From: Azolla caroliniana
Lineage: Eukaryota > Polypodiophyta
DNA length: 64,000 bases
NCBI GenBank assembly: GCA_043228905.1
Contig: JBHGNT010000010.1
Location: forward strand, 186,001-250,000
Direction: 5' to 3'
Shown here piece by piece: positions 12,609 through 26,000 of this stretch (its first letter is position 1; each line of letters starts with the position of its first letter). The notes under the pieces were generated by a model, which saw only the letters and a program-made list of their open reading frames with translations, did not search any database and was not told the DNA's origin. The translations under genes and the position numbers were made by a program.

Positions 12609-13900
12609 TCATGTCTCTCGACCTGAGTTTCAAAATCTTGATTTTTTAATTCCATATCTTAGGTAGCGTTGTTAGCTTCGAATCGCAAGTTTGAACACAA
12701 AAATCTGAGATCACACGAACCAGGTATGAACATTTTAATTTACTCACGCGCTCTTCTCAACTCCCTCCTCAAATTTGATAATTTTTTCATGTCTCTCGAC
12801 CTGAGTTTCAAAATCTTGATTTTTTAATTCCATATCATAGGTAGCGTTGTTAGCTTCGATTCGCATGTTTGAACACAGAAGTCCGGGATCACACGAGCCA
12901 GGTATGAACATTTTAAATTAGTCACGGGCTATTCTCAACTCCCTCCTCAAATTTGGTAATTTCTTCATGTCTCTCGACCTGAGTTTTAAAATCTTGATTT
13001 TTTAATTCCAAATCTTAGGTAGCGTTGTTAGCTTCGATTCGCATGTTTGAACACAGAAATCCGGGATCACACGAGCCAGTATAAACATTTTAATTTACTC
13101 ACCCGCTCTTCTCAACTCCCTCCTCAAATTTGATAATTTCTTCATGTCTCTCGACCTGAGTTTCAAAATCTTGATTTTTTAATTCCATATCATAGGTAGC
13201 GTTGTTAGCTTCGATTCGCATGTTTGAACACAGTAATCCGGGATCACACGAGCCAGGTATAAACATTTTAATTTATTCACGCGCTCTTCTTAACTCCCTC
13301 CTCAAATTTGGTAATTTCTTCATGTCTCTCGACCTGAGTTTCAAAATCTTGAATTTTTAATTCTATATCATAGGTAGCGTTGTTAGCTTCGAATCGCATG
13401 TTTGAACACAAAAATCCGATATCACTTGCGCCAGGTATGAACATTTTAATTTACTCACGGGCTCTTCTCAACTCCCTCTTCTAACTTGCCAATTTCTTCA
13501 TGTCTCTCGACCTGAGTTTCAAAATCTTGATTTTTTAATTCCATATCATTGGTAGCGTTGTTAGCTTCGATTCGTATGTTTGAACACAGAAATCCGGGAT
13601 CACACGAGCCAGGTATAAACATTTTAATTTATTCACGCGCTCTTCTCAACTCCCTCCTCAAATTTGGTAATTTCTTCATGTCTCTCGACCTGAGTTTCAA
13701 AATCTTGAATTTTTAATTGTATATCATAGCTACCATTGTTAGCTTCGATTCGCATCTTTGAACACAAAAATCCGGGATCACACGAGCCAGGTATGAACAT
13801 TTTAATTTACTCACGCGCTCTTCTCAACTCCCTCCTCAAATTTGGTAATTTCTTCATGTCTCTCGACCTGAGTTTCAAAATCTTGATTTTTTAATTCTAT
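12515..13900. repeat. Copy of the 2021-3400 block (offset 10494)
   Basis: Alignment starts at cgtatgtttg (2021 against 12515) and includes the unusual cagaacccgctc scar, the ctgagatc marker (2211 against 12705), the one-base-shorter gccagtataaac monomer and the gctaccattg monomer (about 3235 against 13729). It ends where 3430 has aatcgcatg and 13924 has attcgcatg. Small differences are scattered (cataaatcc against cagtaatcc, aatcacatg against aatcgcatg). The 2-kb block therefore picks up at its own deletion breakpoint, which suggests that the 40-bp deletion at 2020 and this copy relationship are linked. Confidence 0.78.
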
Positions 13901-14744
13901 ATCTTAGGTAGCGTTGTTAGCTTCGATTCGCATGTTTGAACACAGAAATCCGGGATCACACGAGCCAGGTATGAACATTTTAATTTACTCACGGGCTCCT
14001 CTCAACTCCCTCCTCAAATTTGGTAATTTCTTCATGTCTCTCGACCTGAGTTTCAAAATCTTCATTTTTTAATTCCATATCATAGGTAGCGTTGTTAGCT
14101 TCGAATCGCACGTTTGAACACAGAAATTCGGAAGCACACGAGGCAGGTATGAACATTTTAATTTATTCACGCGCTCTTCTCAACTCCCTCCTCAAATTTG
14201 GTAATTTCTTCATGTCTCTCGACCTGAGTTTCAAAATCTTGATTTTTTAATTCTATATCATAGCTAGTGTTGTTAGCTTCGATTCGCATCTTTGAACACA
14301 AAAATTTGGTATCACACGAACCAGGTATGAAAATTTTAAATTAGTCACGGGCTCTTCTCAACTCCCTCCTCAAATTTGGTAATTTCTTCATGTCTCGCGC
14401 CCTGAGTTTCAAAATCTTGATTTTTTAATTCCATATCTTAGGTAGCGTTGTTAGCTTCGAATCGCAAGTTTGAACACAAAAATCCGAGATCACACGAGCC
14501 AGGTATGAACATTTTAATTTACTCTCCGGCTCTTCTCAACTCCCTCTTCTAACTTGCCAATTTCTTCATGTCTCTCGACCTGAGTTTCAAAATCTTGATT
14601 TTTTAATTCCATATCATAGGTAGCGTTGTTAGCTTCGATTCGCATGTTTGAACACAGAAATCCGGGATCACACGAGCCAGGTATGAACATTTTAAATTAG
14701 TCACGGGCTCTTCTCAACTCCTTCTTCTAACTTGCCAATTTCTT
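13901..14744. repeat. Ordinary satellite between HOR blocks
   Basis: These are about five monomers of mixed subtype: the cttcatttttt tail near 14064, a gaagcacacgaggc monomer near 14131, gctagtgttg with tttggtatc near 14272-14310, a cgcgccctgag variant near 14396 and a ctccggctc head near 14525. The same subtypes recur around 7320-7740 and 25100-25540, though in slightly different order. I saw no gene, inserted element or length anomaly here. Confidence 0.7.
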
Positions 14745-16263
14745 CATGTCTCTCGACCTGAGTTTCAAAATCTTGATTTTTTAATTCCATATTATAGGTA
14801 GCGTTGTTAGCTTCGAATCGCATGTTTGAACACAAAAATCCGATATCACTTGCGCCAGGTATGAACATTTTAATTTACTCACGGGCTCTTCTCAACTCCC
14901 TCTTCTAACTTGCCAATTTCTTCATGTCTCTCGACCTGAGTTTCAAAATCTTGATTTTATAATTCCATATCATAGGTAGCGTTGTTAGCTTCGAGTCGCA
15001 TGTTTGAACACAGAAATCCGGGATCACACGAGCCAAATATGAACATTTTAATTTATTCACGCGCTCTTCTCAACCTCCTCCTCAAATTTGGTAATTTCTT
15101 CATGTCTCTCGACCTGAGTTTCAAAATCTTGATTTTTTAATTCTATATCATAGGTAGCGTTATTAGCTTCGAATCGCATGTTTGAACACAAAAATCCGGG
15201 ATCACACGAGCCAGGTCTGAACATTTTAATTTACTCACGGGCTCCTCTCAACTCCCTCCTCAAATTTGGTAATTTCTTCATGTCTCTCGACCTAAGTTTC
15301 AAAATCTTGATTTTTTAATTCTATATCATAGGTAGCGTTGTTAGCTTCGAATCGCATGTTTGAACACAAAAATCCGGAATCACACGAGCCAGGTATGAAC
15401 ATTTTAATTTACTCACGGGCTCCTCTTAACTCCCTCCTCAAATTTCGTAATTTCTTCATGTCTCTCGACCTGAGTTTCAAAATCTTGATTTTTTAATTCC
15501 ATATCATAGGTAGCGTTGTTAGCTTCGAATCGCATGTTTGAACACAAAAATCCGGGATCACACGAGGCAGGTATGAACATTTTAATTTACTCACGGGCTC
15601 CTCTCAACTCCCTCTTCTAACTCGCTAATTTGTTCATGTCTCTCGACCTGAGTTTCAAAATCTTGATTTATTAATTCCATATCATAGGTAGCGTTGTTAG
15701 CTTCGAATCACATGTTTGAACACAAAAATCCGATATCACATGGGCCAGGTATGAACATTTTAATTTACTCACGGGCTCTTCTCAACTCCCTCCTCAAATT
15801 TGGTACTTTCTTCATGTCTCTCGACCTGAGTTTCAAAATCTTGATTTTTTAATTCTATAACATAGGTAGCGTTGTTAGCTTCGAATCCCATGTTTGAACA
15901 CAAAAATCCGGGATCACACGAGCCAGGTATGAACATTTTAATTTACTCACGGGCTCCTCTCAACTCCCTCCTCAAATTTGGTAATTTCTTCATGTCTCTC
16001 GACCTGAGTTTCAAAATCTTGAATTTTTAATTGTATATCATAGGTAGCGTTTTTAGCTTCGAATCACATGTTTGAACACAAAAATCCGTTATCACATGGG
16101 CCAGGTATGAACATTTTAATTTACTCAAGGCCTCTTCTCGACTCCCTCTTCTAACTTGCCAATTTCTTCATGTCTCTCGACCTGAGTTTCAAAATCTTGA
16201 TTTTTTAATTCCATATCTTAGGTAGCGTTGTTAGCTTCGAATCGCAAGTTTGAACACAAAAAT
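14745..16263. repeat. First (partial) unit of the tandem 11-monomer HOR
   Basis: From the cgatatcacttgcgcc marker at about 14840 this unit matches the next one at an offset of 1957 bp (atatcact at 14843 and 16800). Shared variant order: ccaaatatgaac, gcgttattagc, ccaggtctgaac, acctaagtttc, tttcgtaatttc, ttctaactcgct with gatttattaatt, cgatatcacatgggcc, tttggtactttc with aatcccatg, and gcgtttttagc. The left edge lies near 14745, upstream of which the head types differ. Confidence 0.85.
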
Positions 16264-18220
16264 CTGAGATCACACGAACCAGGTATGAACATTTTAATTT
16301 ACTCACGCGCTCTTCTCAACTCCCTCCTCAAATTTGATAATTTTTTCATGTCTCTCGACCTGAGTTTCAAAATCTTGATTTTTTAATTCCATATCATAGG
16401 TAGCGTTGTTAGCTTCGATTCGCATGTTTGAACACAGAAGTCCGGGATCACACGAGCCAGGTATGAACATTTTAAATTAGTCACGGGCTATTCTCAACTC
16501 CCTCCTCAAATTTGGTAATTTCTTCATGTCTCTCGACCTGAGTTTTAAAATCTTGATTTTTTAATTCCAAATCTTAGGTAGCGTTGTTAGCTTCGATTCG
16601 CATGTTTGAACACAGAAATCCGGGATCACACGAGCCAGTATAAACATTTTAATTTACTCACCCGCTCTTCTCAACTCCCTCCTCAAATTTGATAATTTCT
16701 TCATGTCTCTCGACCTGAGTTTCAAAATCTTGATTTTTTAATTCCATATCATAGGTAGCGTTGTTAGCTTCGAATCGCATGTTTGAACACAAAAATCCGA
16801 TATCACTTGCGCCAGGTATGAACATTTTAATTTACTCACGGGCTCTTCTCAACTCCCTCTTCTAACTTGCCAATTTCTTCATGTCTCTCGACCTGAGTTT
16901 CAAAATCTTGATTTTATAATTCCATATCATAGGTAGCGTTGTTAGCTTCGAGTCGCATGTTTGAACACAGAAATCCGGGATCACACGAGCCAAATATGAA
17001 CATTTTAATTTATTCACGCGCTCTTCTCAACCTCCTCCTCAAATTTGGTAATTTCTTCATGTCTCTCGACCTGAGTTTCAAAATCTTGATTTTTTAATTC
17101 TATATCATAGGTAGCGTTATTAGCTTCGAATCGCATGTTTGAACACAAAAATCCGGGATCACACGAGCCAGGTCTGAACATTTTAATTTACTCACGGGCT
17201 CCTCTCAACTCCCTCCTCAAATTTGGTAATTTCTTCATGTCTCTCGACCTAAGTTTCAAAATCTTGATTTTTTAATTCTATATCATAGGTAGCGTTGTTA
17301 GCTTCGAATCGCATGTTTGAACACAAAAATCCGGAATCACACGAGCCAGGTATGAACATTTTAATTTACTCACGGGCTCCTCTTAACTCCCTCCTCAAAT
17401 TTCGTAATTTCTTCATGTCTCTCGACCTGAGTTTCAAAATCTTGATTTTTTAATTCTATATCATAGGTAGCGTTGTTAGCTTCGAATCGCATGTTTGAAC
17501 ACAAAAATCCGGGATCACACGAGGCAGGTATGAACATTTTAATTTACTCACGGGCTCCTCTCAACTCCCTCTTCTAACTCGCTAATTTGTTCATGTCTCT
17601 CGACCTGAGTTTCAAAATCTTGATTTATTAATTCCATATCATAGGTAGCGTTGTTAGCTTCGAATCACATGTTTGAACACAAAAATCCGATATCACATGG
17701 GCCAGGTATGAACATTTTAATTTACTCACGGGCTCTTCTCAACTCCCTCCTCAAATTTGGTACTTTCTTCATGTCTCTCGACCTGAGTTTCAAAATCTTG
17801 ATTTTTTAATTCTATAACATAGGTAGCGTTGTTAGCTTCGAATCCCATGTTTGAACACAAAAATCCGGGATCACACGAGCCAGGTATGAACATTTTAATT
17901 TACTCACGGGCTCCTCTCAACTCCCTCCTCAAATTTGGTAATTTCTTCATGTCTCTCGACCTGAGTTTCAAAATCTTGAATTTTTAATTGTATATCATAG
18001 GTAGCGTTTTTAGCTTCGAATCACATGTTTGAACACAAAAATCCGATATCACATGGGCCAGGTATGAACATTTTAATTTACTCAAGGCCTCTTCTCGACT
18101 CCCTCTTCTAACTTGCCAATTTCTTCATGTCTCTCGACCTGAGTTTCAAAATCTTGATTTTTTAATTCCATATCTTAGGTAGCGTTGTTAGCTTCGAATC
18201 GCAAGTTTGAACACAAAAAT
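16264..18220. repeat. Second (complete) unit of the 11-monomer HOR, 1957 bp
   Basis: Bounded by the ctgagatc marker at 16264 and 18221. The length is 11 monomers less one base; the missing base is in the gccagtataaac monomer near 16636. The order of variants is the same as in the preceding unit and in bases 125-2081. It is the fullest example of this HOR in the window. Confidence 0.87.
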
Positions 18221-20000
18221 CTGAGATCACACGAACCAGGTATGAACATTTTAATTTACTCACGCGCTCTTCTCAACTCCCTCCTCAAATTTGATAATTT
18301 TTTCATGTCTCTCGACCTGAGTTTCAAAATCTTGATTTTTTAATTCCATATCATAGGTAGCGTTGTTAGCTTCGATTCGCATGTTTGAACACAGAAGTCC
18401 GGGATCACACGAGCCAGGTATGAACATTTTAAATTAGTCACGGGCTATTCTCAACTCCCTCCTCAAATTTGGTAATTTCTTCATGTCTCTCGACCTGAGT
18501 TTTAAAATCTTGATTTTTTAATTCCAAATCTTAGGTAGCGTTGTTAGCTTCGATTCGCATGTTTGAACACAGAAATCCGATATCACTTGCGCCAGGTATG
18601 AACATTTTAATTTACTCACGGGCTCTTCTCAACTCCCTCTTCTAACTTGCCAATTTCTTCATGTCTCTCGACCTGAGTTTCAAAATCTTGATTTTATAAT
18701 TCCATATCATAGGTAGCGTTGTTAGCTTCGAGTCGCATGTTTGAACACAGAAATCCGGGATCACACGAGCCAAATATGAACATTTTAATTTATTCACGCG
18801 CTCTTCTCAACCTCCTCCTCAAATTTGGTAATTTCTTCATGTCTCTCGACCTGAGTTTCAAAATCTTGATTTTTTAATTCTATATCATAGGTAGCGTTAT
18901 TAGCTTCGAATCGCATGTTTGAACACAAAAATCCGGGATCACACGAGCCAGGTCTGAACATTTTAATTTACTCACGGGCTCCTCTCAACTCCCTCCTCAA
19001 ATTTGGTAATTTCTTCATGTCTCTCGACCTAAGTTTCAAAATCTTGATTTTTTAATTCTATATCATAGGTAGCGTTGTTAGCTTCGAATCGCATGTTTGA
19101 ACACAAAAATCCGGAATCACACGAGCCAGGTATGAACATTTTAATTTACTCACGGGCTCCTCTTAACTCCCTCCTCAAATTTCGTAATTTCTTCATGTCT
19201 CTCGACCTGAGTTTCAAAATCTTGATTTTTTAATTCTATATCATAGGTAGCGTTGTTAGCTTCGAATCGCATGTTTGAACACAAAAATCCGGGATCACAC
19301 GAGGCAGGTATGAACATTTTAATTTACTCACGGGCTCCTCTCAACTCCCTCTTCTAACTCGCTAATTTGTTCATGTCTCTCGACCTGAGTTTCAAAATCT
19401 TGATTTATTAATTCCATATCATAGGTAGCGTTGTTAGCTTCGAATCACATGTTTGAACACAAAAATCCGATATCACATGGGCCAGGTATGAACATTTTAA
19501 TTTACTCACGGGCTCTTCTCAACTCCCTCCTCAAATTTGGTACTTTCTTCATGTCTCTCGACCTGAGTTTCAAAATCTTGATTTTTTAATTCTATAACAT
19601 AGGTAGCGTTGTTAGCTTCGAATCCCATGTTTGAACACAAAAATCCGGGATCACACGAGCCAGGTATGAACATTTTAATTTACTCACGGGCTCCTCTCAA
19701 CTCCCTCCTCAAATTTGGTAATTTTTTCATGTCTCTCGACCTGAGTTTCAAAATCTTGAATTTTTAATTGTATATCATAGGTAGCGTTTTTAGCTTCGAA
19801 TCACATGTTTGAACACAAGAATCCGATATCACATGGGCCAGGTATGAACATTTTAATTTACTCAAGGCCTCTTCTCGACTCCCTCTTCTAACTTGCCAAT
19901 TTCTTCATGTCTCTCGACCTGAGTTTCAAAATCTTGATTTTTTAATTCCATATCTTAGGTAGCGTTGTTAGCTTCGAATCGCAAGTTTGAACACAAAAAT
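18221..20000. repeat. Third unit of the HOR, one monomer short (1780 bp)
   Basis: The ctgagatc marker recurs at 20001, so this unit is 1780 bp, exactly ten monomers. Compared with the second unit it lacks the gccagtataaac monomer and the part that follows. At about 18570 a gaacacagaaatcc half is joined straight to cgatatcacttgcgcc. The loss of 177 bp without a change of phase is what unequal crossing-over between neighbouring monomers would give. Confidence 0.86.
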
Positions 20001-23000
20001 CTGAGATCACACGAACCAGGTATGAACATTTTAATTTACTCACGCGCTCTTCTCAACTCCCTCCTCAAATTTGATAATTTTTTCATGGCTCTCGACCTGA
20101 GTTTCAAAATCTTGATTTTTTAATTCCATATCATAGGTAGCGTTGTTAGCTTCGATTCGCATGTTTGAACACAGAAGTCCGGGATCACACGAGCCAGGTA
20201 TGAACATTTTAAATTAGTCACGGGCTATTCTCAACTCCCTCCTCAAATTTGGTAATTTCTTCATGTCTCTCGACCTGAGTTTTAAAATCTTGATTTTTTA
20301 ATTCCAAATCTTAGGTAGCGTTGTTAGCTTCGATTCGCATGTTTGAACACAGAAATCCGGGATCACACGAGCCAGTATAAACATTTTAATTTACTCACCC
20401 GCTCTTCTCAACTCCCTCCTCAAATTTGATAATTTCTTCATGTCTCTCGACCTGAGTTTCAAAATCTTGATTTTTTAATTCCATATCATAGGTAGCGTTG
20501 TTAGCTTCGATTCGCATGTTTGAACACATAAATCCGGGATCACACGAGCCAGGTATAAACATTTTAATTTATTCACGCGCTCTTCTCAACTCCCTCCTCA
20601 AATTTGGTAATTTCTTCATGTCTCTCGACCTGAGTTTCAAAATCTTGAATTTTTAATTCTATATCATAGGTAGCGTTGTTAGCTTCGAATCACATGTTTG
20701 AACACAAAAATCCGATATCACATGGGCCAGGTATGAACATTTTAATTTACTCACGGGCTCTTCTCGACTCCCTCTTCTAACTTGCCAATTTCTTCATGTC
20801 TCTCGACCTGAGTTTCAAAATCTTGATTTTTTAATTCCATATCATAGGTAGCGTTGTTAGCTTCGATTCGTATGTTTGAACACAGAAATCCAGGATCACA
20901 CGAGCCAGGTATAAACATTTTAATTTATTCACGCGCTCTTCTCAACTCCCTCCTCAAATTTGGTAATTTCTTCATGTCTCTCGACCTGAGTTTCAAAATC
21001 TTGAATTTTTAATTGTATGTCATAGCTACCATTGTTAGCTTCGATTCGCATCTTTGAACACAAAAATCCGGGATCACACGAGCCAGGTATGAACATTTTA
21101 ATTTACTCACGCGCTCTTCTCAACTCCCTCCTCAAATTTGGTAATTTCTTCATGTCTCTCGACCTGAGTTTCAAAATCTTGATTTTTTAATTCCATATCT
21201 TAGGTAGCGTTGTTAGCTTCGAATCGCATGTTTGAACACAAAAATCCGGTATCACACGAGCCAGGTATGAACATTTTAATTTACTCACGGGCTCCTCTCA
21301 ACTCCCTCCTCAAATTTGGTAATTTCTTCATGTCTCTCGACCTGAGTTTCAAAATCTTGATTTTTTAATTCCATATCATAGGTAGCGTTGTTAGCTTCGA
21401 ATCGCAAGTATGAACACAGAATTTCGGGATCACAGGAGCCAGGTATGAACATTTTAATTTATTCACGCGCTCTTCTCAACTCCCTCCTCAAATTTGGTAA
21501 TTTCTTCATGTGTCTTGACCTGAGTTTCAAAATCTTGATTTTTTAATTCTATATCATAGCTAGTGTTGTTAGCTTCGATTCGCATCTTTGAACACAAAAA
21601 TTTGGTATCACACGAGCCAGGTATGAACATTTTAATTTATTCACGCGCTCTTCTCAACTCCCTCCTCAAATTTGGTAATTTCTTCATGTCTCTCGACCTG
21701 AGTTTCAAAATCCGAATTTTTTAATTCTATATCATAGCTAGCATTGTTAGCTTCGATTCGCATCTTTGAACACAAAAAACCGGGGTCACACGAGCCAGGT
21801 ATGAACATTTTAATTTACTCACGCGCTCTTCTCAACTCCCTCTTCAAATTTGGTAATTCCTTCATGTCTCTCGACCGGAGTTTCAAAATCTTGATTTTTT
21901 AATTCCATATCTTAGGTAGCGTTGTTAGCTTCAATTCGCATGTTTGAACACAAAAATCCGAGATCACACGAGCCAGGTATGAACATTTTAAATTAGTCAC
22001 GGGCTCTTCTCAACTCCTTCTTCTAACTTGCCAATTTCTTTATGTCTCTCGACCTGAGTTTCAATGTCCTGATTTTTTAATTCCATATTCTAGGTAGCGT
22101 TGTTAGCTTCGAATCGCAAGTTTGAACACAAAAATCCGAGATCACACGAGCCAGGTATGAACATTTTAAATTAGTCACGGGCTCTTCTCAACTCCTTCTT
22201 CTAACTTGCCAATTTCTTTATGTCTCTCGACCTGAGTTTCAAAATCTTGATTTTTTAATTCTATATCATAGGTAGCGTTGTTAGCTTCGAATCGCATGTT
22301 TGAACACAAAAATCCGGGATCACACGAGCCAGGTATGAACATTTTAATTTACTCACGGGCTCCTCTCAACTCCCTCCTCAAATTTGGTAATTTCTTCATG
22401 TCTGGCGACCTGCGTTTCAAAATCTTGATTTTTTAATTCCATATCATAGGTAGCGTTGTTAGCTTCGAATCGCATGTTTGAACACAAAAATCCGGGATCA
22501 CACGAGCCAGGTATGAACATTTTAATTTACTCACGGGCTCCTCTCAACTCCCTCCTCAAATTTGGTATTTTCTTCATGACTCTCGACCTGAGTTTCAATA
22601 TCCTGATTTTTTAATTCCATATTCTAGGTAGCGTTGTTAGCTTCGAATCGCAAGTTTGAACACAAAAATCGGAGATCACACGAGCCAGGTATGAACATTT
22701 TAAATTAGTCACGGGCTCTTCTCAACTCCATCTTCTAACTTGCCAATTTCTTCATGTCTCTCGACCTGAGTTTCAAAATCTTGATTTTTTAATTCCATAT
22801 CATAGGTAGCGTTGTTAGCTTCGAATCGCATGTTTGAACACAAAAATCCGATATCACTTGCGCCAGGTATGAACATTTTAATTTACTCACGGGCTCAACT
22901 CAACTCCCTCTTCTAACTTGCCAATTTCTTCATGTCTCTCGACCTGAGTTTCAAAATCCTTATTTTATAATTCCATATCATAGGTAGCGTTGTTAGCTTC

Positions 23001-26000
23001 GAGTCGCATATTTGAACACAGAAATCCGGGATCACACGAGCCAAATATGAACATTTTAATTTATTCACGCGCTCTTCTCAACCTCCTCCTCAAATTTGGT
23101 AATTTCTTCATGTCTCTCGACCTGAGTTTCAAAATCTTGATTTTTTAATTCTATATCATAGCTAGCATTGTTAGCTTCGAATCGCATGTTTGAACACAAA
23201 AATCCGGGATCACACGAGGTAGGTATGAACATTTTAATTTACTCACGGGCTCCTCTCAACTCCCTCCGCAAATTTGGTAATTTCTTCATGTCTCTCGACC
23301 TGAGTTTCAAAATCTTGATTTTTTAATTCTATATCATAGGTAGCGTTGTTAGCTTCGAATCGCAAGTTTGAACACAAAAATCCGGGATCACACGTGCCAG
23401 GTATGAACATTTTAATTTACTCACGGGCTCCTCTCAACTCCATCCTCAAATTTGGTAATTTCTTCATGTCTCTCGACCTGAGTTTCAAAATCTTCATTTT
23501 TTAATTCCATATCATAGGTAGCGTTGTTAGCTTCGAATCGCATGTTTGAAAACAAAAATCCGGGATCACACGAGCCAGGTATGAACATTTTAATTTACTC
23601 ACGGGCTCCTCTCAACTCCCTCCTCAAATTTGGTAATTTCTTCATGTCTCTCGACCTGAGTTTCAAAATCTTGATTTTCTAATTCTATATCATAGGTAGC
23701 GTTGTTAGCTTCGAATCGCATGTTTGAACACAAAAATCCGGAATCACACGAGCCAGGTATGAACATTTTAATTTACTCACGGGCTCCTCTCAACTCCCTC
23801 CTCAAATTTGGTAATTTCTTCATGTCTCTCGACCTGAGTTTCAAAATCTTGAATTTTTAATTCTATATCATAGGTAGCGTTGTTAGCTTCGAATCACATG
23901 TTTGAACACAAAAATCCGATATCACATTGGCCAGGTATGAACATTTTAATTTACTCACGGGCTCTTCTCAACTCCCTCCTCAAATTTGGTAATTTCTTCA
24001 TGTCTCTCGACCTGAGTTTCAAAATCTTGATTTTTTAACTCTATAACATAGGTAGCGTTGTTAGCTTCGAATCGCATGTTTGAACACAGAAATCCGGGAT
24101 CACACGAGCCAGGTATGAACATTTTAATTTACTCACGGGCTCCTCTCAACTCCCTCCTTAAATTTGGTAATTTCTTCATGTCTCTCGACCTGAGTTTCAA
24201 AATCTTGATTTTTTAGTTCCATATTCTAGGTAGTGTTGTTAGCTTCGAATCGCAAGTTTGAACCCAAAAATCCGAGATCACACGAGCCAGGTATGAACAT
24301 TTTAAATTAGTCACGGGCTCTTCTCAACTCCTTGCTCAAATTTGGTAATTTATTCATGTCTCGCGACCTGAGTTTCAAAATCTTGATTTTTTAATTCCAT
24401 ATCATAGGTAGCGTTGTTAGCTTCGAATCGCATGTTTGAACACAAAAATCCGGGATCACACGAGCCAGGTATGAACATTTTAATTTACTCACAGGCTCCT
24501 CTCAACTCCCTCCTCAAATTTGGTAATTTCTTCATGTCTCTCGACCTGAGTTTGAAAATCTTGAATTTTTAATTCCATATCATAGGTAGCGTTGTTAGCT
24601 TCGAATCGCAAGTTTGAACACAGAATTTCGGGATCACACGAGCCAGGTATGAACATTTTAATTTACTCACGGGCTCCTCTCAACTCTCTCCTCAAATTTG
24701 GTAATTTCTTCATGTCTCTCGACCTGAGTTTCAAAATCTTGATTTTTTAATTCTATATCATAGGTAGCGTTGTTAGCTTCGAATCGCATGTTTGAACACA
24801 AAAATCCGGGATCACACGAGGCAGGTATGAACATTTTAATTTACTCACGGGCTCTTCTCAACTCCTTGCTCAAATTTGGTAATTTCTTCATGTCTCTCGA
24901 CCTGAGTTTTAAAATCTTAATTTTTTAATTCCATATCTTAGGTAGCGTTGTTAGCTTCGATTCGCATGTTTGAACACAAAAATCCGGGATCACACGAGCC
25001 AGGTATGAACATTTTAATTTACTCATGCGCTCTTCTCAACTCCCTCCTAAAATGTGGTAATTTCTTCATGTCTCTCGACCTGAGTTTCAAAATCTTGATT
25101 TTTTAATTCCATATCATAGGTAGCGTTGTTAGCTTCGAATCGCACGTTTGAACACAGAAATCCGGAAGCACACGAGGCAGGTATGAACATTTTAATTTAT
25201 TCACGCGCTCTTCTCAACTCCCTCCTCAAATTTGGTAATTTCTTCATGTCTCTCGACCTGAGTTTCAAAATCTTGATTTTTTAATTCTATATCATAGCTA
25301 GTGTTGTTAGCTTCGATTCGCATCTTTGAACACAAAAATTTGGTATCACACGAACCAGGTATGAACATTTTAATTTACTCTCCGGCTCTTCTCAACTCCC
25401 TCTTCTAACTTGCCAATTTCTTCATGTCTCTCGACCTGAGTTTCAAAATCTTGATTTTTTAATTCCATATCTTAGGTAGCGTTGTTAGCTTCGAATCGCA
25501 AGTTTGAACACAAAAATCCGAGATCACACGAGCCAGGTATGAACATTTTAATTTACTCACGGGCTCCTCTCAACTCCCTCCTCAAATTTGGTAATTTCTT
25601 CATGTCTCTCGACCTGAGTTTCAAAATCTTGATTTTCTAATTCTATATCATAGGTAGCGTTGTTAGCTTCGAATCGCATGTTTGAACACAAAAATCCGGA
25701 ATCATACGAGCCAGGTATGAACATTTTAATTTACTCACGGGCTCCTCTCAACTCCCTCCTCAAATTTGGTAATTTCTTCATGTCTCTCGACCTGAGTTTC
25801 AAAATCTTGAATTTTTAATTCTATATCATAGGTAGCGTTGTTAGCTTCGAATCACATGTTTGAACACAAAAATCCGATATCACATTGGCCAGGTATGAAC
25901 ATTTTAATTTACTCACGGGCTCTTCTCAACTCCCTCCTCAAATTTGGTAATTTCTTCATGTCTCTCGACCTGAGTTTCAAAATCTTGATTTTTTAATTCT

